64,000 nucleotides of DNA from Luidia sarsii. Lineage: Eukaryota; Echinodermata; Asteroidea; Paxillosida; Luidiidae. The position numbers and the translations under genes are program-made. The stretch covers positions 1,505,117 through 1,569,116 of the forward strand of contig OX465121.1 of assembly GCA_949987565.1 (NCBI GenBank). Direction: 5' to 3'. Under the pieces are notes generated by a model. That model searched no databases. It saw nothing but the letters and a program-made list of their open reading frames with translations, and was not told the DNA's origin. This document shows, in pieces, positions 1-10,501 of this stretch; within the stretch, counting starts at the first letter, position 1, and each line of letters begins with the position of its first letter.

Positions 1-2709
1 CAGTATTCAACTGTGTACACTCTTTTACTGCGCAGTATTCAGATCGCAGATTACCTTGGTTTGGACACGATGGTAGTCGTCTTTGACCAGGCCATATACG
101 CCAAAGCCCAACAGATTCGCTGGAGCAATGCTGTTTTTATGCAAAGGCTTGTTATTCGTCTTGGCGAATTTCATACGGCAATGGCCTTTCTGGCATGTCT
201 TGGAAAATGTTTCAGAGATGCTGGATTGGAAGATCTGGCTGTGGAGTCAGAACTGATCGGGATAGGGTCCATCAACTCGACTATGAGTGGCCACCACTAT
301 AATCGTAGTATCAGGATGCACAAGATCATCTTCGAAGCAATGCATAGATTGCGCTGGCAGGCTTATCAAGAAACACAACCAGAAGGAGTAGGCCAGCAGA
401 GAGTAAAAATCATCCAGTCCCTTGCAAAGTCCCACCAATCACAGGAGTTCATGGATCAAGTATGTTCGGAAGAGTTTGACAACATCCTTGTTGATTATGA
501 CAGATGGGTTTCAGAGAACCAGACAAAGCCAACCTTTGCTTTGTGGTGTTCATATATCCAGATGGTACAAACCTTGCTACTCTTCGTCAGAGGGACCCGG
601 GAGGGAAATTGGCAGTTACATCTGTCAGCGGTTCGATCTATGATGCCCTGGATGATGGCCTTTGACAGGATCAATTATTCAAGATATCTGCCTGCCTACT
701 GGATGGAGATGAGTGAACTGTCAATCAAGCACCAGTCTGTATTCGACCATTTCATGGCCGGAGAATTTTCTGTACAGCGACAGCAACAGCATGGTTTTGC
801 TCAAGTGCCTTGCGACCAAACTATAGAGCAAACTGCAAACCGGGACTCAAAGACAAAGGGGGGACTGATTGGCATCATACTCAACAAGAGGGCGGTACAT
901 AGATGGATACTGTCATCACATCACAGAGCAGGCATTGTGAGGCAGTGTGAAGAAATGGTAGGGAAAGGTGATGCATCACGACAAAGAAAGGAACTCGACA
1001 AAACAAGACAAGACAGAGATGAGAAAGATGTCAATGCAGTAATTGCAACTGTACAAGCCATGATTAACCCATTCACTTCTGAGAGTGACGAGCTTCTTCA
1101 CATAACATCTGGTGTGACAGCTACAGAAGAAATCAAATCTGACTTGCTGTCAGCATTCACTCAAGGTGAATCCGCAGTGAACACATTCCTCACTGAAAGA
1201 TTGCAGACAGGTGCTGTAGACATCTTCCAGGCCATCAAACCCCTAAAATTGAAAACCTTTGCAGGTATGGCCCATAAACAGACAAGCAAAGTGAAAGGGA
1301 AGGAAATAGAACTTAAAAGTGATAGGAACCTTTTTGCAAGACTCTTGGTCATTGGTCAAGTCCGGAAACTGAACCTGGAAAATCTAATGACGTACTCCCT
1401 CGGTCCACTCCCATATCCATTGGCCTCCCACAATGGCTCGCTTCTCAAGCATCCAAAGGCCAAGCTGATGCATTATATTGAATCCTTGGCATCAGAACCA
1501 TACATCAGATCTATACCTCATGGAAGTACATGGATAATAGATGGCATGGCCATGGTACAGCAGTTGAAAGTGACAAGTCTGCCTGCTAACTTTGGATTGT
1601 TAGCTGATCTACTCCTGAGGAAGCTTGTCAAGTTGGCAGTGGATGCTGGTTCATCCTCCATACATTTTGTGACAGACCAGTACCCTGAGATCAGCATAAA
1701 AAATGCAGAGAGAGGGCGACGGGCCTCGGCAAGTGGAAAACAGTCAGTGACCATTTATGGTCGGCATCAGAAAATTCCCGGCCAGTGGAAAAAGTTTCTG
1801 GCTCATGGAGGAAACAAAGAAAGGCTGGTTGAGTTCCTCTTCCTGACGTGGTGTCAGTCCCCAGAGTTGTTCCGTCATGTCCATGTATTCATTACACATG
1901 GTGAGACTTGTCATGAAATGTATGCAAGTATCGCAGAAGATAAAGTGGACACTGTGGAAGTAACTACATTGAACTGCAACCATGAAGAAGCCGACACTCG
2001 ATTGTTGTTGCACTGCAAGTATGCTGCTGGAGGCACAGAAAATGTCGTCATTGCCAGTCCCGACACCGATGTATTCATATTGGGAGTTGCCCATGGGCAT
2101 AGTATTGATGCAAATCTGTTCTTCCATACTGGTCAGGTGGAGAAACGTACTGTTGACTTAATGAAGGTGCGACAGTGCATTGGGCAGAGGGTTTGTGATG
2201 CAGTAGTAGGTTTGCACTGCTTCACTGGATGTGATTCAGTGAGTTCTTTTCATGGAAAAGGAAAGGTTAAGGCCCTGAAGCTGATCATGGAAAGTGATGA
2301 AAGATGCAACACCTTCATGGATTTAGGAGAAAGAATTGAAGTGTCCCCCTCGCTAATTGACTCTCTTGAGGAGTTTGTGTGTTGTTTGTATGGTATGCCA
2401 ACATGTCAGAAGGTGAACACTGCTCGCTACAACTCCCTGTGCTTATACAGCAGCAGAGCTGAGACTGCCATGCCTCCCAACAGAGACTCTCTTGTGAAAC
2501 ACATTCAGCGAGCCAACTATCAGTCCTATATCCATAAGCGTAGCTTGGAACAGATGCCTGTTATTCCACCCCCTAGTGGTCATGGATGGAAGATTGTCAA
2601 TGGTCAGTTGGCCATTGACTGGATGGAGCTTCAACCAGCGCCAGATTCTGTCCTGGAATTAATGCACTGTGGTTGCAAGAAGTCAGGATGTGAGGGGATG
2701 TTCCTGTAA
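1..2709 (+). CDS. C-terminal part of a multicopy PIN-like/CXC-tail protein, 5' end outside the window
   Basis: The frame is open from base 1 (the first in-window GTG is at 13), so the true start lies to the left; about 900 residues remain without a stop. I recognise the pattern of a large multicopy family common in invertebrate genomes, usually annotated only as uncharacterized, whose function I do not know. Visible blocks are VIRLGEFHTAMAFL near residue 50, NHEEADTRLLLHC near 660, SPDTDVFILGVAHG near 685 and FTGCDSVSSFHGKGK near 740. The spaced acidic residues in the last three blocks look like a PIN/FEN1-type nuclease fold; that is inference. The frame closes at TAA 2707-2709 just after a CGCKKSGC motif, where family members continue into a cysteine-rich CXC tail. 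That tail is found one base out of frame (next entry). It could be a domesticated gene or a mobile-element ORF. Confidence 0.7.
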   Translation, partial: QYSTVYTLLLRSIQIADYLGLDTMVVVFDQAIYAKAQQIRWSNAVFMQRLVIRLGEFHTAMAFLACLGKCFRDAGLEDLAVESELIGIGSINSTMSGHHYNRSIRMHKIIFEAMHRLRWQAYQETQPEGVGQQRVKIIQSLAKSHQSQEFMDQVCSEEFDNILVDYDRWVSENQTKPTFALWCSYIQMVQTLLLFVRGTREGNWQLHLSAVRSMMPWMMAFDRINYSRYLPAYWMEMSELSIKHQSVFDHFMAGEFSVQRQQQHGFAQVPCDQTIEQTANRDSKTKGGLIGIILNKRAVHRWILSSHHRAGIVRQCEEMVGKGDASRQRKELDKTRQDRDEKDVNAVIATVQAMINPFTSESDELLHITSGVTATEEIKSDLLSAFTQGESAVNTFLTERLQTGAVDIFQAIKPLKLKTFAGMAHKQTSKVKGKEIELKSDRNLFARLLVIGQVRKLNLENLMTYSLGPLPYPLASHNGSLLKHPKAKLMHYIESLASEPYIRSIPHGSTWIIDGMAMVQQLKVTSLPANFGLLADLLLRKLVKLAVDAGSSSIHFVTDQYPEISIKNAERGRRASASGKQSVTIYGRHQKIPGQWKKFLAHGGNKERLVEFLFLTWCQSPELFRHVHVFITHGETCHEMYASIAEDKVDTVEVTTLNCNHEEADTRLLLHCKYAAGGTENVVIASPDTDVFILGVAHGHSIDANLFFHTGQVEKRTVDLMKVRQCIGQRVCDAVVGLHCFTGCDSVSSFHGKGKVKALKLIMESDERCNTFMDLGERIEVSPSLIDSLEEFVCCLYGMPTCQKVNTARYNSLCLYSSRAETAMPPNRDSLVKHIQRANYQSYIHKRSLEQMPVIPPPSGHGWKIVNGQLAIDWMELQPAPDSVLELMHCGCKKSGCEGMFL

Positions 2710-2857
2710 GAAAAATGGCATTTATTGCACTGCCCTGTGTGTATGCGCCAACTGTGTTAATAGGAAGCAAGCATCATCTGAAGATGACCAAGATTATGGT
2801 GGGAGTGACACCAAACCTGATGATTCAGATGACAGTTCCAGTGATGATGATCACTGA
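2693..2857 (+). pseudogene. Frame-shifted CXC (tesmin/TSO1-like) cysteine-rich tail of the preceding ORF
   Basis: The frame one base downstream of the long ORF reads RGCSCKKNGIYCTALCVCA, then NCVN, an acidic Ser/Asp-rich tail and a TGA at 2855-2857. With CGCKKSGC at the end of the long frame, the cysteine spacing completes a CXC-type zinc-binding module. The break falls at a G run (2694-2697): one G fewer would join CKKSGC to EGCSC. So the break is one base, from a mutation, an assembly error or programmed slippage. The last codons abut a Penelope-terminus fragment, and the stop itself may belong to that fragment. Confidence 0.6.
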
Positions 2858-3005
2858 TTATCCTCCGTTTGTTCTTAGTTCACTCCCCCACTTCTCTCTT
2901 TGATCTTTTCCCCTCTGCTTTCTCACCCTTCCCTTTAATCTCACCTTACCGGCTTTCCTCTTTGTCTTCACCTGTGTCCCATTTACTCTTCCCTTTCTAT
3001 CTGTT
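2853..3005 (+). mobile_element. Solo fragment of a Penelope-like element 3' region
   Basis: This pyrimidine-rich stretch aligns by eye with the plus-strand Penelope piece at 9445-9600. Both run from CTGATWATCC through CACTTCTCTCTTTGATCTTT, then CTCACC, CTTTGTC and CTGTGTCC in the same order. It is oriented like the 9270-9706 copy. It starts within a few bases of the CXC-tail stop codon, so the insertion probably defines the 3' end of that reading frame. Confidence 0.5.
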
Positions 3006-6000
3006 TTTCCCCTCTTCCCAGCGTTACTTCTACAATTTAATTGTAAGTTTCAATACTGGTGCTCAACTTTCATGCTTTTCAAGCAAAATTTGATAGTTTT
3101 TCCTGTTAACTTTGAAATTATTTCCGATTTTTGTTGTTGTAAGGTTTGAAATTGTACTAATGTACTAAGAATGCGGACTATTTTTTTTGCAGTCTGAATT
3201 TCTCATGCCTGTGCAATAGTTTTAAGTGCCAACAAATTCAAAAGGACATGAAACATAACCAAAAAAATGGATATTGAAAAAACCTACTAGCACTTGTAAG
3301 TAAAACATATGACTAAAAGAGGCCACTCTCTGACACACAGCACATCATTTTACTGTAATTTTTTTTATGATTTTATTCAGCTTATTCTGAAGGAACAGAA
3401 AGGACTGTTTTTGTACCGTTCAATTTGTGCATAGTTTGGCTCCTAAAACAAACTTCTGATCTCAGGATAAGGCCTTCACATGTACAGTTCATTTAAAGTA
3501 CAGTACATGTACATGTACATGTACTTGACAGTCTATATCCATATTATTAACCTGTATTCAAAGACAAATTCCATATATGATGCTTAGTAATTTTCCTCAT
3601 AATAAGTTATCATCATGGCCGGGCCAGAAAGCAATTAAATTAGCAATTAAAGTAAATTTTAGCACTGAGGAAATACATTTGTATAAGAATTTTAATCAGA
3701 CCAGTCTCATAGGGTTTGTTTTATATACAGTAGTATGGCAAGAACTTCTCATATGGAACTTTTGGAACTCTTTGGATTAATGTATGCACATGATACACTG
3801 TACTTTTGTCTAGATTTGTCAGATTCAGATAATTTTATGAATCATTATTTGTATATATTTTTTTAGTATTGACATTTTTTGGTGAATTTCACATACATGA
3901 TACATGGGCATAGACACACCGTTAAATAGGGTAAGAGAAGTGTTTAGTGATGAGCAAACCAGTAAAAGAGTCAGATTTCTGTCCCCAATCGGCTGTTGAT
4001 GTACAGGTACATGACCAAATACAATACAGTGTGCACATATTATTTTTAGAAAACAATACCTTGATTCGTACATCAAATCCATTTACAGAGTTTATCCAAC
4101 ACCAATAATGAACCCGTTATCAAACTGTACAGGTAAGTGGAAAATGCATTTTATCTGACGTGAAGACTTTCTGCAGTAGTTAATGTCTGCAGTTTGTATG
4201 CAGAGCATAAAACACAGTAATGGGTGTATGCAGTATTTGACAATCTCCCATCAATTTGAAATGAAATGTAAAACATTGAGTACATGTACATATAAAAGTA
4301 TGACAAGTATTAAAACCAAGTCGCTTAAATGCGAAAGTGTATATTTTGTCCAGATTTTCATTCTCTTATTTGTCCAAATATAAACAAATAGTGAAATTTA
4401 CTTAATTGCTTACAACAATGCGCTTCCTTTTCATAACTGTCAGTCATCTGGGAGATACACTGCTGGAAACAAACTCTCGACCTAACAATTGGCATTGAAC
4501 TGAATTTACTATCAATGACTATAAGCCCTGCAATTAATCAGCAACCTTCCTTTTTTCCTTTTACAACGCGTCCTATAACAACATGTATTTTGACAACTAT
4601 ACCTGTTTACATGTGTTCCACATGTTTGCCACATCACTGAATTCCATGATACTGCATGTTGCATTTGTTATGATACATGTAACGTGAATGCTATAAACCC
4701 CAACAGCTTAAATTGTATTCAATGGAGGGACAAAAGAAAAGTGGTGGACCATAAGAGCTTTAAAAGTATATTCCAGCAATGTTGATCAAGTGTCAAGCAA
4801 GTTGGGGTGCCGTATATGGCAGGACAAGCTACGAGTAGTCTCCATTTTCCAGATTTGAATTTCAGCTGCCCATACTGCATGGATACATGAAGGGGTGTCA
4901 CAGATCCAAGGTGCGTGCTGCATTAGCTTTGACCTGCACAGAGAAAAATGGAGTCACAGAGAACATCATAATGATATTTTGTTTTCATTTCAATTATTCG
5001 ATTGTTTTTTAAATCATGAACAGTTGGAACAACCACCAAGCACTCTCCATCATTTTGATAAATTCTGGACGTTTTGGATATGGCTTGACTGTCATTTTGT
5101 TCCGACTTAGAAAAAAAAATTAAAAGAGCAGTCTGTACATGTATGTACACTGTCTATAGATGGTGAAGTGTCTCTTAAGACGAAGTGTGGTTCTGAAAAT
5201 GAAAAGAACCGGTGAGTGTGTTGTTCACCTGTTCTTTTCAGAATGACACTTCTGGTGTACACACAAACCACTCTTCCTACCAGTACCACGCCTTCCTCCA
5301 TGCAACATTCCAAAACATCCACCAATCCATTTCCCCATTTTTTTAACAACTGTTTGTTTGATTATCAGTTGGCTGTATGAGTTGAGTGAGTCTGATAAAT
5401 AAAAAAAATGGTAAGCTTTTTCGATTTGGCCCACGGTCTAATGGTCCACCATTCAAAGGTTACAATCTTATTTTAATTTGTTGCCATTAATGTTAAAATC
5501 TAAGCAGATAGATTGTAATCCCAATTTATGTGAGCATTAAAAGCAACAGAGCATACATTTGATAGCATCCTAAAAGAACAAAGAAATCTACATGAATACA
5601 TCATTACATGTAACTTGTAATGCAAGTAGCAAGGGTATCATTAAAGCCCTCAGGGAAAACATTTGCTTTTGCCAGTTTTGGCTTGTTCCCGCAACAATGG
5701 CAAAACCACATTACTCAGTAGAAACTAGAAAGGGAAATAAAAAAATGGATCTATTCAACTTAAAAGTTAGTGTGACAATTGATATAATACTTAATAATTA
5801 ATAATAGTCAAAATAACCTACCTCCGATGTTAAATGCCGTAATCAGAAGTGACGGTGTTGTCCTCGCGAGTACTTAGTACTACTTAGTAGCTGTAGTTAG
5901 TACGTTGTACGACGAGTTGCGGCAGGTAAAAACGAGCTCGGTTTGCACGTTTTCCCAAAAAAAATCGTCGGTCAAAACGCGGGCTAAAACAATTTCGTGA

Positions 6001-6809
6001 TTAAGTATGATGTTCTGAGTGTTGTTTCTACTCTGCAAGTGATATTTCGGGCCTTGAAAACAGAGAACACAGCAGTATGATCGCAGAAAAACCAACAAAT
6101 TTTGCACATTGTAGTACTAGTAGTAGTAGTCTCCACTCGACGACTGAATTCAGGTAAACAAATGGTCGGTCACATGACAGCTGTCGCTGGCTCCCAGACG
6201 TCATTGTATGGTTTTTAATAGCACCAGACTACGTTTATATTTAGGCACATTCCGTAAGAAATAACCGACGAAATTTCATTCTAGCTCATTAACGTGCAAG
6301 AGTTGAGAAAAAGAACAACCTGAAAACCGAATATTATATTTATTTCTGTCGGATTGAGTAAATAGAAAGTAGGCGCGTGAGTTGAGCCACGCAACAAGCA
6401 CTTTGGGGCACTTGTCCCACGGTCTATCATACATGTAGATACTGCCCTATTCAGCTAGGATTCACTCTATTTCACCTCTTTGGTTTTATTGGTTTACTTG
6501 AAGATCCAAAATTCAGAAAAGTTTTAAGAGCAAAACAAAGTTGTAAAGTTAAAAGATGACCTTTTTTTCACAATCAAGAAGATTTTTCTCAGATTGAATT
6601 ATTCATTCTGGTGATTAAATTTATTTCCTTATTTATTATGAGGACAGTTTTGATGATTTGAAAAAGGAGGGGAAAGGAGAGGGTAGCAGGAAGCATGAAA
6701 ATCCAAGGGAAAGGAGATTGATAGGTGAAAAAAGTCAATCCAACTTCCCCATCTCAAAGTGACTCAGGCCAGTGGGACAAATAAGTTAACCAATAAGTTT
6801 CAAGCATTA
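3006..6809. other. AT-rich intergenic stretch without a recognisable gene
   Basis: Only short unsupported frames are seen. It contains a triple ACATGT tract (3503-3524), a small imperfect foldback near 5188-5240 (CTGAAAA...GAACCGGTGA against TCACCTGTTCTTTTCAG) and a more CpG-rich patch near 5820-6250 that could be a promoter. I see no coding homology on either strand. Confidence 0.4.
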
Positions 6810-7090
6810 CTTAAAATTAAGTGGGCCTGACGTTTCGATCCTACATGTAGCAGGACCTTTCTCAAAGGCAGAGTGACAAGGACAAAACAGATACATGTAC
6901 ACGAAGGAAGGGGGAAGACAGTGAATAGAACACAGATGAGAAACAAAGAACAAAGAGTAAAGCTAGTAGGGTGAGATCAAAGGGAAGGACAAGGAGTAGG
7001 GTAGGGATTAGTGAGAAGAGGGGGAAAGATCGTAGATAGAAGTGTGAAGGAGTGAACACAAAAGAAGGATTATCAGAAAGCTGCATGGTG

Positions 7091-9243
7091 TTAGTCATTA
7101 CCCTTCTGGATGTTGAGACCATGGGGTTGAATAGTCCGAAGACGCTTCATCCACATTTTCTCACGGCTTAGACGGACAGCATTACTACGGTGACCAAGGG
7201 ATTCTATGCCCAGTACACTCATATCTGATATCGAATGATCAGGGAGATTAAAATGATACCCAACAGGGGTGTCCATTTTACCGGTTTTGATTGTAGACCT
7301 ATGGCCATAGATAAGTTTTTTGAGGGTGTTTTTGGTCTCACCAACATACTGAACATTACAAACTCTACATGAGATGAGATATATGATGTTTGAGGTAGTG
7401 CACGTGATAGAGCCATAGGTCGTGTGGGTAGTTCCAGAAGAATGTCCATTGAAAGAGTCTATTTCCTTGACATGTGTCTTGCAAACAATGCATTTCGAGG
7501 TACACTTAAATGTACCAAATTTAGTGGGAGGTGAAGTGTCCAAAGGGGGAACCTCTGCTCAGACAATTAAGTCACGCAGGTTACAGGGGCGCCTGAAAGC
7601 CAAAACAGGCAAATTTGGAATGGCATCAGCCAGACGATCTGAAGTGTGGAGAATATGGTGGTTTTCCTTAGTTATCTTCCTGAGAGGAGGAAGAGAAGGG
7701 TGGTAGGAAGTAACTAAGGGAACCTTGGGATTGTCCTTGGGACCTGGTGGCTTTTGTTTGAGTGCCGAACTTCTGGGGATGGAATAAACTTTAGCAATGG
7801 AGTTCTTCACTCGGCGAGAACTATAGCCTCTAGCAAGTAGCAACCAAGTTACTGGCCAATATACGTGTATGGCGGCAAAAGTCAGACTCATTGGAACATA
7901 TATGCGCCTCAATCTGAGGGCCTGGCTGTAAGCTATACCAGTCTTACAGTGTCTGAGGTGACAACTGGAGGCATAGAGATATTGATGAGTGTCGGTGGGC
8001 TTAGAATACAAGTCAGTAGTAAGTGTGTCGAGGTCTTTCCGGACGGTGACATCCAGAAAGTGGGTCTGCTGGAGAGAGTGTTCCCATGTGAATTTGATAG
8101 TGCTGTGGAAGGAATTGATGTGGTCAAAGAAGGCATTCAAGCTGCTACCGTCCCTAGTCTAAATGAAGAAAAAGTCATCTATGTATCTCCACCAAATCCA
8201 TGGACGGCATGGAGCCTCACTGAGCATGCGTTCCTCAAGGTCACCCATGAAGAGGCAAGCAAAGGAAGGAGCCATGCGTGTGCCTATGGCAGTGCCATGC
8301 ACCTGGAGATAGTGCTTGCCAAGAAAGGAGAAATTGTTTTTGGCCAGCACTAGCCTCATGAGGGTGGTTAGGTCAGAGATGGGGGGAGAGCTGTTTTCCT
8401 TTGGCAAGGGCTGAGGAGCAAGCTTGAATGCCTTCTTCCTGGGGGATGTTAGTGTATAGAGAGGAAACGTCAATGGTACCAATTATAGCAGTGGTCGGAA
8501 TTTGATCCTTGACACTTTCCAACTTTCGCAGAAAGTCGGGAGTGTCATGGACGTATGAGGGGATTTGGGGAACTAAGGGTTTAAGAAAAGAGTCAATGAA
8601 AAGAGATATGTGTTCCGTAGGTGAACCATTGCCAGAGATGATTGGTCTGTCTGGATTGTTGGCCTTGTGAATTTTCGGGAGAAGGTAGAATCTGGCAGTT
8701 CTACAATTGATAGGTGATAGAAATTTGTGAGCTTTCTTGCTAAGTTGATCACGTGATCGCATGTCATCCAAAACTTCGTGAATTTGCTCTGAAAATTTGC
8801 CAGTGCGATTGGCTTCATCAATATATTTTTGGCGATCCATGATTACTACGGCTGACCCTTTATCTGCTGGCTTGATAATGATGTCACCGTGGGAACGTAG
8901 AGTGTTGAGAGCAAGACGTTCTTCCCTAGGGAGATTGTCGTGGGGCTTACGGGTAAGATGAGAGGAGTTGGAAACTTGAGAACTGACTGCTTGCACATGT
9001 ATACGTTTCAAGGGCTGGAACACGGTTCTTGGGGGGGACCCAGGTGCTTTTTACTCGGAAAGGTTCTTCTTTACGGGAGCCAGAATCAAAGAAAAACTCG
9101 GTCAGACGAAGTCTGCGGTAATACTCAGTGAGATCTTGACTGAGCATTACTTGGTCAACTTTGGGGGGAGTTGGACAAAAGTTCAAACCCTTGGAAAGTA
9201 ACGTATGCTCTGCGTCAGTTAGAGAAGAAGAGGAAAGGTTGAC
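7091..9243 (-). pseudogene. Penelope-like reverse transcriptase/GIY-YIG polyprotein, degenerate
   Basis: Reading down the minus strand: a conserved N-terminal block (SLTDAEHTLLSKGLNFCPTP, about 9183-9225); RT motifs IIKPADKG, KIHK, IDVSSLYTNIPQEEG (motif A, about 8440) and YIDDFFFI (motif C, about 8165); a linker; a cysteine-rich region; and the GIY-YIG endonuclease (IIYLISC, QYVGETKN, about 7300-7390), closing near 7091. The frame is broken at least four times: a shift near 9000-9020, a shift near 8380 beside a run of six G, an in-frame TAG at 8158-8160 directly after the YIDD motif, and an in-frame TGA at about 7560 between linker and endonuclease. The catalytic DD of motif C survives. This copy should not make an active protein. 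Confidence 0.85.
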
Positions 9244-9269
9244 AACAGTGTTAGTGGGGGGTATCTATG

Positions 9270-9706
9270 GCATATCTATGGCCATAGGTCTACAATCAAA
9301 ACCAGTAAAATGGACACTTGGTCACCGTAGGATCGCTGTCCGTCTAAGCCGTGAGAAAATGTGGATGAAACGTCTTCGGAAGTTTGGACTATTCAACCAC
9401 ATGGTCTCAACATCCAGGAGGGTAATGACTAACACCATGCAGCTTTCTGATAATCCTTTTTTTGTGTTCACTCCTCCACACTTCTCTCTTTGATCTTTCC
9501 CCCTCTTCTCACTAATCCCTACCCTACTCCTTGCCCTTCCCTTTGATCTCACCCTACCAGCTTTACTCTTTGTCCTTTGTTTCTCATCTGTGTCCTATTC
9601 ACTCTCTTGCCCCTTCCTTGGTGTACATGTATCTTTTTTGTCCTTGTCACTCTGCCTTTGAGAAAGGTCCTGCTAGGATCGAAACGTCAGGCCCACTAAA
9701 TTTTAA
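9270..9706 (+). mobile_element. Inverted truncated Penelope-like copy (endonuclease 3' end and tail)
   Basis: The plus strand repeats the end of the GIY-YIG ORF (AVRLSREKMWMKRLR is legible near 9340-9380), the pyrimidine-rich 3' untranslated region and the terminus that ends in GGCCCACTAAATTTTAA. Compared with the minus-strand copy it lacks about 70 bp between the codons for KMDT and LGHRS, so it is an independently decayed copy. Confidence 0.8.
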
Positions 9707-9708
9707 GA

Positions 9709-9900
9709 GTTGAACATATTGTTTTAACTCTGTGAGGTTAAGATTTGTTTTGCAGTTCCATCACACAGGATGCACTTAGTAGACCATCAACTACAACATC
9801 ACTAGAAGAAATGAAAATAAATATTATGTTCGTGACAAATATGACATCCTGAAAAAAATATGTAGAGTAACGCCGTGATGCCGTGACCAAAGCTTAGCCC
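9709..9900 (-). repeat. Fragment of the GTCACGGCGTTACC-motif element
   Basis: About 50 bp at 9714-9765 is the reverse complement of 63470-63520 inside the TIR element at the right of the window (shared AACTCTGTGARGTTAAGATT). Near 9867-9888 the element's dispersed motif appears as GTAACGCCGTGATGCCGTGA. It directly abuts the Penelope terminus, so one element probably inserted into the other. Confidence 0.45.
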
Positions 9901-9982
9901 TATGGTACATGCATTGTCATTCTGTGTCAATGTGACATGCTTTTGGACATGACTGTCACGGATTGCAACACCATTTGGGGAA

Positions 9983-10052
9983 CCAAATCCCCTCATACCT
10001 CCATGACACTCCCGACTTTCTGCGAAAGTTGGAAAGTGTCAAGGATCAAATT
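9983..10052 (+). mobile_element. Short Penelope-like RT fragment
   Basis: These 70 bp match the reverse complement of 8500-8570 in the Penelope RT ORF almost perfectly (CCATGACACTCCCGACTTTC and flanks). The following 50 bp (10052-10101) recur in reverse complement at 61719-61767, where they abut a different Penelope end. So the same flanking sequence is joined to two different Penelope pieces. Confidence 0.6.
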
Positions 10053-10329
10053 TGCATTTTGGTAATTTTAGTCAGTAAGCAGTTTGCAACATTTTTGTAT
10101 GTATCACTTTAAGTTTCAGGCATGTGAGTGTTTTTGAGAAAAGTCTAGAAGCAGTGTCGGACGGTCACTCGGACCCCTCCCCCCGAAAGATGAACCAAAA
10201 AAAACAGATGGAAGAATTGTACAGTGCAACACAACATTTGAGTTATTTTAAGAATTTATTTTGCGTTTGGCTTCACTGGGACACCTAATTATTAAACACC
10301 AAAGTCAAAAATAGGTCATGATGCAAATG

Positions 10330-10472
10330 GATGACATTCTGACAGGGAGCGCAGTGGGTCTGTGAGTGTGCACATGCATATATATATATATGCACGTATT
10401 GAGCCCTGCAACTGTTTCCTGAACAGTGCAGAGCAACCCACACTGTGCACCTGAACCTGTCAGAACGTCATC
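10330..10472. repeat. Foldback sequence just upstream of the ELP6 start
   Basis: GATGACATTCTGACAGG (10330-10346) and CCTGTCAGAACGTCATC (10456-10472) are inverted with one mismatch. Inside the arms are GCGCAGTGGGT against ACCCACACTGTGC, and a short TA run. It looks like a small foldback MITE. It ends 30 bp before the predicted ATG of ELP6, so it occupies the likely promoter or 5' leader. Confidence 0.5.
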
Positions 10473-10501
10473 GATTTGTGTGTAGCGGTTCGAAATCAAA
10501 G

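Larger units (their letters stand above)
6810..9706 (-). mobile_element. Penelope-like element with inverted 5' truncated partner copy
   Basis: The minus strand carries reverse transcriptase followed by a GIY-YIG endonuclease, the hallmark order of endonuclease-bearing Penelope-like elements. Both outer edges carry the same terminal sequence in inverted orientation: GTGGGCCTGACGTTTCGATC at 6821-6840 and its complement near 9675-9696. The right part (about 9270-9706) is a plus-strand copy of only the endonuclease 3' end and tail. An inverted, 5'-truncated partner next to the 5' end of a longer copy is a known Penelope arrangement. Other ends of the same family occur at 2853, 61768 and 63934. 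No target-site duplication could be fixed by eye. Confidence 0.85.

Noticed and set aside
7865..8353. 162-codon plus-strand frame
   Set aside because: Antisense shadow of the Penelope-like reverse transcriptase.
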